Notes: generated by a model from the letters alone, not told the origin. A DNA stretch of 7,966 bases from Candidatus Omnitrophota bacterium (GCA_023247815.1 JAHFFS010000060.1:1-7966); one strand, 5' to 3'; positions 1 through 6,798 are shown, counted from the stretch's first letter. Program-made: numbers and translations.

Positions 1-305
1 TCTGAAACACCCATCCCTTGATTGATCGCGCCCAAAAAATACTGCGCGTCTCGATAACCTGGCCGCAGTTGTAGCAAATCCTGAAATTTGACGCGGGCTT
101 CCTGCCATTTACCATTTTCAAATAAGGAAAGTGCTTGTTGGACCTGCTCATCCCCTTCGCTGTCTGCTGAACTTTGCACCGAATTGCCAGCAAATGCGTC
201 CTGCTCATGACATGTCCAAGGCTGTCCGATCATCAAGAACAGTACGTAAAACAGGATTGAAAAATCCAGATCTTTCACTCGAAATTTTTTAGTGACAAAT
301 CTCAT
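1..305 (-). CDS. Exported TPR-repeat protein, N-terminal part (runs off the window)
   Basis: The reading frame starts at ATG 305 and stays open to the window edge, giving 101 codons of a longer protein. The first 15 residues are basic (MRFVTKKFRVK), followed by a hydrophobic stretch FSILFYVLFLMIG and a possible signal peptidase I site after AFA at about residue 40. A cysteine lies nearby (WTC), but it is not in a convincing lipobox. Residues about 55-100 look like one or two tetratricopeptide helices, with a QQALSLFENGKWQEARVKF-type pattern followed by LLQLRPGYRDAQYFLG. TPR proteins act as scaffolds for protein contacts, here most likely in the periplasm or at a membrane. Its ATG overlaps the stop of the HTTM-DCC gene by four bases (ATGA), so it should be translationally coupled to that gene. 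The partner and the rest of the protein cannot be seen. Confidence 0.75.
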   Translation of the reverse strand, partial: MRFVTKKFRVKDLDFSILFYVLFLMIGQPWTCHEQDAFAGNSVQSSADSEGDEQVQQALSLFENGKWQEARVKFQDLLQLRPGYRDAQYFLGAINQGMGVS

Positions 306-1588
306 CTCACAACACAGGCCTTCTGCCGGGCGAAAAGGTAACGATGCCGAGCAATCCAACGATAAATGACCGGGCCCAAAAGACCGGCCCCTGGAAAATA
401 AAATAGCGGCAGCAGCGGAACCATCATCGGCAGCGTCCAGCAAAGCCGCCGGAAGGCAAAAAATCCCTTAAACACACGACCGCCGGTTTCAATCAAATGG
501 ATCTCTTCTTCAAGGTCTTGATGCTCCAAATCCGGATGGATCTTCTGCAAATCCATCAGTTCATGATAATCCAGCAATTTGATACTTGCCCATAGATCCA
601 TGACGCGCAAGGCCTGCACACTGTCACGGCAAAACCCGCATTGCCCATCATAAATCACGGTCTGCGCTGGGGCGGTCTGATGAGTGCGGCGTTTCTGCTC
701 AATCCCCTGAAGATTTTTTTTTGGATTGATAAAAAGCAGTAACTGCGCTGGGAACAAAAAGAAAAAAATCGCCGGAACATCCAAAGTCAAAATGAGCAAG
801 ACATGAAAAACCAAACCAAGAGTAATCGCGGAAACCCGTGTCCGTCGCCAGAACAGCAAGACCGGCATAGCGATTTCCACACTGAGAACAATGATGCCTA
901 TACCATAGCATAGTCCGGGATGATGAGATAAAAATTCCTTAAATAAAAAATGCTTTGTCACCCCTGCCGCCGGGTAATTCATCAAATAATAGATCGGGTT
1001 GTCGGTCAGCCAATTGCCCTGCGCCGAAATCTTGTTCAATCCGGTGTAAAAAAAAGTAAACGCGATCTGTAATTGCAAAAGCCGTTGTAGAAAATACGGA
1101 CGTTCGCGGCGGTAAGCGTTGAGGTCCCGTCGACGCAGACAATCCAGAGAAAAATAATCGCCATGATACGGGACCACGCACATGAGGACCAGCGTCACCA
1201 ACAAAATGTCCCAAGAAAGCACCTGACCGATGGCAAAGGTGTTCAACGCGTAAAAATAATAACAACACACCGTCATCAAAATGCAGCTGATCTGCGAGAA
1301 CAAGCCAACAAGAAAGCATAGCCAAGCCGCGCAAAAAAGCGCGACAAAAAATATCACCAGCGAATCGGGACTTTTTTGGACCAACTCAATGGCCCCAACA
1401 GTGAAAAAATTGCCGTTGAACGATTTTAAGGCGGTCGAAAGATAAGTGTCCCGCAGCGGAACAAAGGTCGGTAGCAGATGAAACCCGGTCGTCAACGCCA
1501 CCGCGATCCGAAATAAGGAAAGGCTAATCGAAGGACGTTCCCCCAGAAACATCCGGTCCCAAAATTTTTTGATATCATTCGCAATCAT
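302..1588 (-). CDS. HTTM (vitamin K-dependent carboxylase-like) membrane protein fused to a C-terminal DCC thiol-disulfide oxidoreductase domain
   Basis: This 428-residue protein has two parts. Residues about 15-290 form a multi-helix membrane domain of the HTTM type, the family of vitamin K-dependent gamma-carboxylase. It includes FTFFYTGLNKISAQGNW (178-193), where K186 falls where human GGCX has its AGVKK lysines (K218 is the reported catalytic base), and a later FH pair (H262) also present in that family. Residues about 310-428 form a DCC (DUF393) domain with YDGQCGFC (313-320; C317 and C320) and the typical ending YRWIARHRYLF. The linker 288-303 is rich in K and R, so the positive-inside rule puts the DCC domain in the cytoplasm. 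ATG 1588 overlaps the upstream gene's stop by 14 bases; M13 (1552) is an alternative start. Carboxylase activity cannot be assumed, because most bacterial HTTM proteins are uncharacterised. Confidence 0.87.
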   Translation of the reverse strand: MIANDIKKFWDRMFLGERPSISLSLFRIAVALTTGFHLLPTFVPLRDTYLSTALKSFNGNFFTVGAIELVQKSPDSLVIFFVALFCAAWLCFLVGLFSQISCILMTVCCYYFYALNTFAIGQVLSWDILLVTLVLMCVVPYHGDYFSLDCLRRRDLNAYRRERPYFLQRLLQLQIAFTFFYTGLNKISAQGNWLTDNPIYYLMNYPAAGVTKHFLFKEFLSHHPGLCYGIGIIVLSVEIAMPVLLFWRRTRVSAITLGLVFHVLLILTLDVPAIFFFLFPAQLLLFINPKKNLQGIEQKRRTHQTAPAQTVIYDGQCGFCRDSVQALRVMDLWASIKLLDYHELMDLQKIHPDLEHQDLEEEIHLIETGGRVFKGFFAFRRLCWTLPMMVPLLPLFYFPGAGLLGPVIYRWIARHRYLFARQKACVVR

Positions 1589-2030
1589 AATAAACTCGTT
1601 GGTAACGAATACGCGGCTGCTGGGTGATCGACGGGACCTGCACGGCCGTGATTAAAAATCTGTCGAACTCCGGAAATTTGCGCTCTAAAAAACGACAGAA
1701 TGGTTTTTGCATAGGTGTTGATAAAACCGAACTTAAAACATTGCGTTGGATATTATCAAAACCAATGAACCGTGTTTCCAGGATATCATGCGGATCGATC
1801 AAATGCGTCATCTGCTCTTTGACGCCATAAACCTCCGCGTAACCAAACTGATCATCCACATTATAAAACATGATCCACCCTGCTGGCGGAAAAAGGAATC
1901 TGATCTTGGGCAGCTGACGCCCAAGCCAAGGATCCAGATAAAAGGCGCGCAAAGATTCATAATGAAACGCCAAATTCCAGACGATGACAAAAATGGTGAT
2001 CATGACGTTGCGAAGGCGTCGGGAGGGCAT
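1575..2030 (-). CDS. Uncharacterised 151-residue single-helix membrane/periplasmic protein
   Basis: I do not recognise a named family. Basic residues (PSRRLR) are followed by one hydrophobic helix, about residues 9-22 (VMITIFVIVWNLAF), then a soluble domain of about 125 residues, predicted to be periplasmic. Notable features are FLFPPAGWIMFYNVDD (45-60), FGYAEVYGV (62-70), a segment with HDILETRFIGFDNIQRN (81-97), and two cysteines, C112 and C150, the second next to the last residue. The W-x-MF segment followed by an acidic turn and strands resembles the soluble domain that often follows or accompanies HTTM domains. This suggests a split-off partner of the adjacent HTTM-DCC protein; that link is inference. 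Its ATG shares one base with the stop of the AMMECR1 gene (TGATG), and its own stop lies 14 bases inside the HTTM gene, so all three should be co-translated. Confidence 0.72.
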   Translation of the reverse strand: MPSRRLRNVMITIFVIVWNLAFHYESLRAFYLDPWLGRQLPKIRFLFPPAGWIMFYNVDDQFGYAEVYGVKEQMTHLIDPHDILETRFIGFDNIQRNVLSSVLSTPMQKPFCRFLERKFPEFDRFLITAVQVPSITQQPRIRYQRVYYDCE

Positions 2031-2704
2031 CAGCGAATATCTTCCTCGGAAAAGACATCAGCCGTAAAAATTTCAATCTTCGTACCGGAATCCTTCCAGG
2101 CATCCGGCGGCAGTCCGGCCTTTTGCTCACACAATTGAGATAGGAATTCTTCTTTCGTCCAGCCAGTGTCGGTTGCCACCTGCGGCAAAAAAACCCCTGA
2201 CCGGTAACCTTGACTGACAATCACCCCATGCTTGCCTAACTCAATTTCGTTGACATCTTTGATCTCCCAGGGCAGGGACAGCACCGAGACCTCAACAACC
2301 AATTCCGCCAATTCCTTTGGACTCACCGCCGGAAACCGCGGGTCCTTGACAGCTGCCGCGATCGCCATGTCGCGCACGGTCTGATACAACGGGGCCTGTG
2401 AAATAATACGACCGATGCATCCCCGCAACTCTTTGCGTTTCTTGATCGTGACAAAAGCCCCCTCGGGGATTCGCAACCTGGGGTCGGTCATTGCAATCTC
2501 TTTCACTTCTCCCTGATTGACATAAACGGCCATGGATTCCTTGGCAATCTGTATCAACTGGCGTTTCTGTTCTTGAGAAAGCGGTTCGACTTTGAGCAAC
2601 GGCAGGTCTCCTGAAACAAAATGTCCACTGAGCAATACGATCGCCCCGGTCAAGCCAAGGACTTTAAAAAATGGATATCGAGGCGAGCACCTTCGCATAA
2701 ACAT
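2030..2704 (-). CDS. AMMECR1-domain protein with N-terminal export signal
   Basis: The 224-residue product matches the AMMECR1 family (AmmeMemoRadiSam protein A). Hallmarks are LRGCIGR at 93-99 (C96), DPRFPAVSPKEL at 121-132, and GWTKEEFLSQLCEQKAGLP at 181-199. The family's biochemical function is unsettled; in many prokaryotes it occurs with a MEMO-like protein and a radical SAM enzyme, neither of which is visible here. Unusually, residues 1-32 look like a signal peptide or anchor: basic residues R4, R5, R9 and K14, then a hydrophobic VLGLTGAIVLLSG core, with a possible cleavage near 32. That would place the domain outside the cytoplasmic membrane. I chose ATG 2704, which shares its A with the upstream TGA (TGATG). 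TTG 2707 and ATG 2698 are alternatives and barely change the protein. The gene sits between a MauE-like gene and the 151-residue gene, both coupled to it. Confidence 0.87.
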   Translation of the reverse strand: MFMRRCSPRYPFFKVLGLTGAIVLLSGHFVSGDLPLLKVEPLSQEQKRQLIQIAKESMAVYVNQGEVKEIAMTDPRLRIPEGAFVTIKKRKELRGCIGRIISQAPLYQTVRDMAIAAAVKDPRFPAVSPKELAELVVEVSVLSLPWEIKDVNEIELGKHGVIVSQGYRSGVFLPQVATDTGWTKEEFLSQLCEQKAGLPPDAWKDSGTKIEIFTADVFSEEDIR

Positions 2705-3159
2705 CAAGAATCAAAATGCTGATCCAGCCCAAGACATTTGGTTTGTTTCAAATTGTTCAACAAAATGGAAAGGATGCCCCATAGGCCAATGTCAAAAATA
2801 ATCATCCTGGATATGGAAACGGAAATCAAACCGCCGAAGCAGCCGCATTCGTCCAAAGGAAGGCCGCGGACCAGCGCCTGCCCCAGGACCAGGATAAACC
2901 CACCGATGAGAATAAGAAATCCCTGAAGGACCTGCCCCGTCCAGAACCCCAGCAAAAGAAACAGACCTAGCAAAAATTCAATCCAGGGCACGGTCCGAGC
3001 AATGACTTGTTCAAGAAAGGGCGGAAAACATTGATAACTTTGCACGAGGTATAAAAGATTTTGGTATGGCTCGAACAACTTACTGATCCCGATGGCCGTA
3101 AAAAAAAATCCAATCAGGACCCGCCAAAAAATAAACAGAAAAGCGTTTCGGTTTCGCAT
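2704..3159 (-). CDS. MauE/DoxX-like four-helix membrane protein
   Basis: From ATG 3159 this encodes 151 residues with about four membrane helices (roughly 7-26, 58-72, 77-96 and 117-134). The pattern FWRVLIGFFFTAIGISKLFEP near the N-terminus and LPLDECGCFGG at 101-110 (C105, C107) are typical of the MauE/DoxX superfamily. Another cysteine lies in SYQCFPP (C44). MauE is needed with the thioredoxin-like MauD to mature the disulfide-rich methylamine dehydrogenase subunit, so proteins of this kind are thought to take part in envelope thiol redox chemistry. The preceding gene encodes a DsbA-like oxidoreductase, and its TGA is only four bases upstream, which fits a redox pair. The frame stays open to 3225, but that start would overlap the dsbA-like gene by 62 bases and add 22 non-family residues, so ATG 3159 is preferred. 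Substrate unknown. Confidence 0.83.
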   Translation of the reverse strand: MRNRNAFLFIFWRVLIGFFFTAIGISKLFEPYQNLLYLVQSYQCFPPFLEQVIARTVPWIEFLLGLFLLLGFWTGQVLQGFLILIGGFILVLGQALVRGLPLDECGCFGGLISVSISRMIIFDIGLWGILSILLNNLKQTKCLGLDQHFDS

Positions 3160-3163
3160 AAAA

Positions 3164-3790
3164 TCAGTTGGCCTTTGATTGAAAATGTTGCGCGAAATAT
3201 TCTTCAAGGCTTTTTGATCCGACAATCATTTCCCCGTTCACAAAATAACTTGGCGTCGAACTGACCTTGGCGATCTCGCCGTCAAGCCTCGCCTCTTGAA
3301 TGATCTTCTCGGTCTTCGGATCGACCAGGCAGCGGTCCAAATCGGCAATGTTCAAATCCGCCTCGACGGCCATGATTTGAAAAGCCGCGGTCGCGTTGGT
3401 CAAATCCCGCCACTGTTCCTGCCGATCAATCAATAAATCATGCATCTGCCAAAATTTTCCCTGTTGGGCGGCGCACTCGGCGTATTTCGCCGACTGCAAA
3501 CCAAAACGGTGCGCGCTCAAAGGAAAATATTTGAGTTCCAAATAAATCTGATCCGGAAACTTTTGATAATATTCACGCAAAAATTTGGCACCCTTAGCAC
3601 AGGCCGGACACTGAAAATCAATGTATTCAACAATCTTAAGTGGGGCCGATGGATTACCTTTGCTGCGCGCGTTGTGGGTAGCGGCTTTCAACGATTTTGA
3701 TTTGGCAAATATCATTTGACCGCCAATCACGACGATAACTGACAAACAAACAATCAAAATGGTCATGAATGGCTTAGATAGTCGTTTCAT
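3164..3790 (-). CDS. Membrane-anchored DsbA-family thiol-disulfide oxidoreductase
   Basis: The 208-residue protein begins with an anchor or uncleaved signal (about 8-28, FMTILIVCLSVIVVIGG), then a thioredoxin/DsbA fold. The active site CPAC (61-64) is preceded by IVEYIDFQ, and STPSYFVNG (178-186) supplies the cis-proline (P180). The helical insert contains KYFPLSAHRFGLQSAKYAECAA, characteristic of the DsbA/ScsC/BdbD-like group, and there are two further cysteines, C106 and C154. It should catalyse disulfide formation or exchange on the outer face of the cytoplasmic membrane. No DsbB or VKOR is seen; the next gene, a MauE-like membrane protein, is the obvious candidate for its redox partner (inference). 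ATG 3790 has a strong AGGAG site six bases upstream. The stop of pckA is 31 bases upstream with no visible terminator, so read-through from pckA is likely. Confidence 0.9.
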   Translation of the reverse strand: MKRLSKPFMTILIVCLSVIVVIGGQMIFAKSKSLKAATHNARSKGNPSAPLKIVEYIDFQCPACAKGAKFLREYYQKFPDQIYLELKYFPLSAHRFGLQSAKYAECAAQQGKFWQMHDLLIDRQEQWRDLTNATAAFQIMAVEADLNIADLDRCLVDPKTEKIIQEARLDGEIAKVSSTPSYFVNGEMIVGSKSLEEYFAQHFQSKAN

Positions 3791-3796
3791 TAACTT

Positions 3797-3801
3797 CTCC
3801 T
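3797..3801 (-). promoter_or_regulatory. Strong ribosome binding site of the dsbA-like gene
   Basis: On the minus strand the sequence reads AGGAG, then six bases, then ATG 3790. It is the best Shine-Dalgarno match in the downstream operon. Most later genes there have little visible site and seem to depend on overlapping stops and starts, so this site may set the translation level of the whole chain. Confidence 0.7.
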
Positions 3802-3821
3802 ATTTCCCTATTCACTTTTTT

Positions 3822-5450
3822 CTACAACCGCGGCCCTGCCGCCTCAAGCGCCTTACCCTCTTCAGTATCCGTATAATGTTGAAAATTATCAATAAACATT
3901 TTCGCTAACTTCCTGGCCGTCGCGTCATAATCATCCCTTTTCTCCCAGCTGTCTCGGGGATTCAGGATCTGCGACGAGACACCTTTCACAAATTGCGGAA
4001 CCTGAAGATTGAAGATCGGCATCGTCACACATTGTTGCTGGTCAAGAGAGCCGTCGATGATCGCGTCAATGATCGCCCGGGTTTCCTTAATCTGGATGCG
4101 GTGCCCGACACCGTACTTACCGCCGATCCATCCCGTGTCGACCAAATAAGCTTTCGCCCCGTGCTCATCCATTTTCTTACCAAGGATATGGGCATAGCTC
4201 GTCGGGTGCAATAAAAGAAAGGCCTGTCCAAAGCAAGCCGAAAACGTCGCTTTTGGTTCGGTCACACCCAGTTCGGTCCCGGCAACTTTGGCGGTATAAC
4301 CGCTCAGGTAATGGTACATGGCCTGTTCTTTGGTCAATTTTGACACCGGCGGCAGGACCCCATAAGCGTCGCAGGTCAGAAAAATGATCCTGGCCGGATG
4401 TCCGCCCTTCGAGACCGGCTTAACAATATTTTTGATATGATCAATCGGATAAGCGACACGGGTATTCTCAGTCTTTCGACCGGAGCCAAAATTCACTTGA
4501 CCGCTCTTGGCGTCATAATCCACATTTTCCAAAAGCGCGTTCCTTTTGATCGCGTGATAAATGTCCGGCTCGTTTTCCGCTGAAAGATTGATGCATTTGG
4601 CATAGCATCCGCCCTCAAAATTAAAAACACCGTCCTGATCCCAGCCATGCTCATCGTCACCGATCAACTGGCGTTTGGGGTCCGCGGAAAGGGTGGTCTT
4701 ACCGGTCCCGGATAAACCAAAAAAAAGTGCGGTGTCCCCGGCCATTCCCATATTGGCCGAACAGTGAAAAGAACCGATGCCTCTGAGCGGTAAAAAATAA
4801 TTCATGATTGAAAAAATCCCCTTTTTGATTTCGCCGGCATACCAAGTCCCGCCGATAACGGTCATGCGCTCAGTCAGATTGAAAGCGACAAATACCTCGG
4901 AGTTCATCTTGTATTTCGCAAAATCCTGACAGGTCGCTTTGCAGGCGTTTAAAATCGTCCAATCCGGCTTGAAATCATTGAGTTCATCCTCGCTGGGACG
5001 GATGAACATATTTTTAAAAAAATGCGCCATCCAAGCCACTTCCGTCAGCAACCGTACGCGGACCCGGGTATCTTTATTAGCACCACAAAACCCGTCCATG
5101 CAATAGAGGTTTTTACCGCTGAGTTGCTCAACGGCAATGCCTTTCAAATGATCCCATCCGTCAAGGCTCAATTTTTTGTTATCAGAACCGCGTGCCGAGC
5201 CGTCCGCCCACCAGACCGTCGGCTGGGAGACATTGTCTTCAACGATATATTTGTCTTTCGGCGATCGTCCGGTGAACTTGCCCGTATCAACCGCGACCGC
5301 GCCGAATTCGGTGACAAATCCTTTTTCATATCCGGACAAAGCCGGATCGATTTCCTGTTGGAAAAACTCTTCGTAAGAAAGGTTATGATAAATCGCTTTT
5401 CCGCCCTTGATACCGATGGAATCGAGATCCAAGTCCTTGGTGTTAGCCAT
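3822..5450 (-). CDS. pckA: Phosphoenolpyruvate carboxykinase (ATP)
   Basis: This intact 542-residue enzyme converts oxaloacetate and ATP to phosphoenolpyruvate, CO2 and ADP in the cytoplasm, the first committed step of gluconeogenesis; in some anaerobes it runs the other way. All family signatures are visible: [12 protein letters not shown] (59-70, substrate-binding arginine), [11 protein letters not shown] (201-211), FHCSANMG (228-235), the phosphate-binding loop [12 protein letters not shown] (244-255), the metal-binding IGDDEHGW (263-270), and NTRVAYP (329-335). The length is normal for the ATP-dependent family (about 520-550). The N-terminus from ATG 5450 fits the family ([22 protein letters not shown]) and follows an AAGGGA ribosome binding site seven bases upstream. 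A promoter candidate lies in the 98-base gap upstream. Only 31 bases separate its stop from the dsbA-like gene, so it may head that envelope operon, an unexpected pairing. Confidence 0.98.
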   Translation of the reverse strand: MANTKDLDLDSIGIKGGKAIYHNLSYEEFFQQEIDPALSGYEKGFVTEFGAVAVDTGKFTGRSPKDKYIVEDNVSQPTVWWADGSARGSDNKKLSLDGWDHLKGIAVEQLSGKNLYCMDGFCGANKDTRVRVRLLTEVAWMAHFFKNMFIRPSEDELNDFKPDWTILNACKATCQDFAKYKMNSEVFVAFNLTERMTVIGGTWYAGEIKKGIFSIMNYFLPLRGIGSFHCSANMGMAGDTALFFGLSGTGKTTLSADPKRQLIGDDEHGWDQDGVFNFEGGCYAKCINLSAENEPDIYHAIKRNALLENVDYDAKSGQVNFGSGRKTENTRVAYPIDHIKNIVKPVSKGGHPARIIFLTCDAYGVLPPVSKLTKEQAMYHYLSGYTAKVAGTELGVTEPKATFSACFGQAFLLLHPTSYAHILGKKMDEHGAKAYLVDTGWIGGKYGVGHRIQIKETRAIIDAIIDGSLDQQQCVTMPIFNLQVPQFVKGVSSQILNPRDSWEKRDDYDATARKLAKMFIDNFQHYTDTEEGKALEAAGPRL

Positions 5451-5457
5451 AACACTT

Positions 5458-5463
5458 TCCCTT
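5458..5463 (-). promoter_or_regulatory. Ribosome binding site of pckA
   Basis: AAGGGA on the minus strand lies seven bases before ATG 5450. It supports this start as the true one. Confidence 0.6.
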
Positions 5464-5497
5464 AACTGATTTGATGATGATTTTTGATGCTGCGGTC

Positions 5498-5526
5498 ATA
5501 ATATCGATTTTTTAATACTCCGGCAA
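5498..5526 (-). promoter_or_regulatory. Candidate sigma70-type promoter for pckA
   Basis: In the 98-base gap between the small membrane protein gene and pckA, the minus strand carries TTGCCG (5526-5521; four of six consensus -35 bases), a 17-base spacer, and TATTAT (5503-5498; five of six consensus -10 bases). Transcription would start near 5491, leaving a leader of about 40 bases before ATG 5450. The spacer is A/T-rich. I see no clear operator palindrome and no convincing terminator for the upstream operon in the gap. This is a pattern match only. Confidence 0.5.
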
Positions 5527-5548
5527 CAAGAATTTCGACGTGAACGGA

Positions 5549-5752
5549 TTATTTAACGCCCAAAATCTTATTGATCCGATTAAATTTCCATATCCAAACG
5601 CCGCTCATGATGATGAGCGGAATGACAAAAAACTTCATAACCATCTGAAACAAAACCAGCTGGTGGAAAGGCGAATAAATGTAACACAGTGTCACCAAAC
5701 CGAAAATGATATGCAGCCAACGAAGAACAATACGAATTTTCTTTTCGCTCAT
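5549..5752 (-). CDS. Small two-helix membrane protein, unknown function
   Basis: From ATG 5752 this gives 67 residues: a basic start (MSEKKIRIVLR), helix one about 11-27 (RWLHIIFGLVTLCYIYS), a short loop, and helix two about 36-55 (MVMKFFVIPLIIMSGVWIW), ending in a basic tail KFNRINKILGVK. Both ends are basic, which predicts a cytoplasmic N- and C-terminus. I do not recognise a named family. It follows the LAB_N stop by four bases (TGATTTTATG), so it probably belongs to the lipid-modification operon. An upstream TTG (5776) would overlap the LAB_N gene and is less likely. No clear ribosome binding site is seen, so expression may depend on coupling. Confidence 0.6.
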   Translation of the reverse strand: MSEKKIRIVLRWLHIIFGLVTLCYIYSPFHQLVLFQMVMKFFVIPLIIMSGVWIWKFNRINKILGVK

Positions 5753-5756
5753 AAAA

Positions 5757-6043
5757 TCAGAATTGACGATGATCAACAGCCTGCCTTTGACGAATCAACA
5801 TCAAATTGCGCAGATAGATCAGCAAACCCATCCCCTGGCCAACGATAAAGACCGTATCCCCGCGATAAAGGGCGTAGATCAAAAGAACGCTTCCTCCGAT
5901 GAGGCTGAAGTACCAGAAACTACTGGAATATGACTTTCCTTTTTCCGTTCTGAAGATATCCACTGAATCAAAAACCGCATAAAAAATAATAACTGGCCGG
6001 TAAAGCCAATCATCAGCCAGAGATTTGCGGTTGTCATTTTCAT
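5757..6043 (-). pseudogene. LAB_N (lipid A biosynthesis N-terminal domain) membrane protein, frameshifted
   Basis: Two overlapping frames together make one LAB_N protein of about 95 residues. The upstream frame (from 6043, read to about 5920) gives NLWLMIGFTGQLLFFMRFLIQWISSERKKESHIPVV. The downstream frame (about 5918 to the stop at 5757) gives FWYFSLIGGSVLLIYALYRGDTVFIVGQGMGLLIYLRNL. Together they contain the family core QWxxSERxxxSxIPVxFWYFSLIGG, and the join needs one extra base. The T3 run (+ strand AAA, 5916-5918) would restore P-V-V-F-W if it were T4. Stand-alone LAB_N proteins have three helices and often sit beside GT2 and GT83 glycosyltransferases of lipid A/LPS modification, as here. 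Left unshifted, the first frame ends at 5879 with an unrelated tail. This is either a sequencing indel or a real lesion. ATG 6037 and TTG 6061 are alternative starts. Confidence 0.85.
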
Positions 6044-6057
6044 GGCAGATGAGTACT

Positions 6058-6798
6058 TCAAGTCCCAGTCTTGGGACTTCTTATAATTTTAATAAAATCC
6101 AAAACGACTTTTAAAATCCTTTTATGAGTGTATTTGCTGGCCCCAAATTGTCTTTTCCGGTGATTGACCTCGACTTCCACCAACCGGCAACCACGCCGAT
6201 CTAAAAACAACGGCAGAAAACGATGATCACCCGCTTGTAAATCTTCTAACTTCTGAAAAATTTCCTTTCGATAAACGCGCAATGTACAGGAAATATCATG
6301 GATAGCAAGTCCACTCAAAATTTTTTGCAAGGCATTGGCGCTTTTGGAAAAAAAGGTCTTTAAAAATTTGTCCTGCCGCCTTCGTCGCCAACCGCAAACC
6401 ACGTCAAAACCTTCATCAAATTTTTTAATCAGCCTCGGGATATCTCGAGGGTCATTCTGCAAATCCGCATCGAGAGTGATCACCACATCGCCTTTAGCCG
6501 CCTTCCACCCAACCTGCAAAGCTCGCGTTTGACCGCAACGAGACCGCAGATGAAAAATTTGAATGTGCTCTGGATACCGCTGACGCAGTTGTTCTAAAAT
6601 CCCCGCTGATCCATCGTCAGAACAGTCATCAACAGCAATGATCTCAAAATCTTCCCTCAATTCTCTCATCACCAGGACAATTTCATCCATGAGATCCGGC
6701 AGCGAATCTCTTTCATTATAAACGGGAATCACGAGGGAAGAACACCTTTTGTTCCCTTTCCTCATTTGCTCAGTCTCTTTTAATAGCGGATCAGGCAT
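6058..6798 (-). CDS. GT2 family glycosyltransferase (DPM1/ArnC-like polyprenyl-phosphate sugar synthase)
   Basis: The 246-residue protein has the GT-A fold of family 2: SLVIPVYNERDSLPDL (21-36), nucleotide-binding FEIIAVDDCSDDGS (51-64), the DxD-type metal site TLDADLQNDP (108-117), GDHRFLP (190-196), and HRKRQFGASKYTHKR (213-227). It should transfer a sugar from a nucleotide sugar to undecaprenyl phosphate at the inner face of the membrane, as DPM1 and ArnC do. It lacks the C-terminal membrane helices of ArnC; the neighbouring LAB_N and small membrane proteins may compensate (inference). ATG 6798 overlaps the GT83 stop by eight bases; M12 at 6765 is an alternative start. The last six codons (SPKTGT) lie in a perfect 8-bp inverted repeat, so the C-terminus may have been set by a repeat. 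The sugar cannot be told from sequence. Confidence 0.9.
   Translation of the reverse strand: MPDPLLKETEQMRKGNKRCSSLVIPVYNERDSLPDLMDEIVLVMRELREDFEIIAVDDCSDDGSAGILEQLRQRYPEHIQIFHLRSRCGQTRALQVGWKAAKGDVVITLDADLQNDPRDIPRLIKKFDEGFDVVCGWRRRRQDKFLKTFFSKSANALQKILSGLAIHDISCTLRVYRKEIFQKLEDLQAGDHRFLPLFLDRRGCRLVEVEVNHRKRQFGASKYTHKRILKVVLDFIKIIRSPKTGT
6060..6079 (-). repeat. Perfect 8-bp inverted repeat over the GT2 stop codon
   Basis: AAGTCCCA and TGGGACTT flank a four-base loop. The structure spans the last codons and stop of the GT2 gene and lies just before the LAB_N start. No T-tract follows on either strand, so an intrinsic terminator is unlikely. It could modulate translation of the LAB_N gene or stabilise the 3' end of the upstream message. 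Its arm AAGTCCCAAG differs by one base from a ten-base element found twice near 7876-7899. Confidence 0.6.

Noticed and set aside
1624..2138. Plus-strand open frames opposite the 151-residue and AMMECR1 genes
   Set aside because: They are antisense to coupled minus-strand genes with family or membrane-protein character, and their own translations have no recognisable features.
3160..3225. Longer N-terminus for the MauE-like protein
   Set aside because: It would overlap the dsbA-like gene by 62 bases and add residues unlike the family; ATG 3159 sits four bases after the upstream stop.
5022..5465. Plus-strand open frame of 147 codons opposite the 5' part of pckA
   Set aside because: It lies entirely antisense to a well-supported enzyme gene, its translation matches nothing recognisable, and it is explained by codon bias of the opposite strand.
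5451..5548. Riboswitch or structured leader before pckA
   Set aside because: The predicted leader is only about 40 bases, is A/T-rich, and shows no stable hairpin or known aptamer motif.
6060..6079. Hairpin as a rho-independent terminator after the GT2 gene
   Set aside because: No T-tract follows, and the next gene starts within about 20 bases in the same operon.
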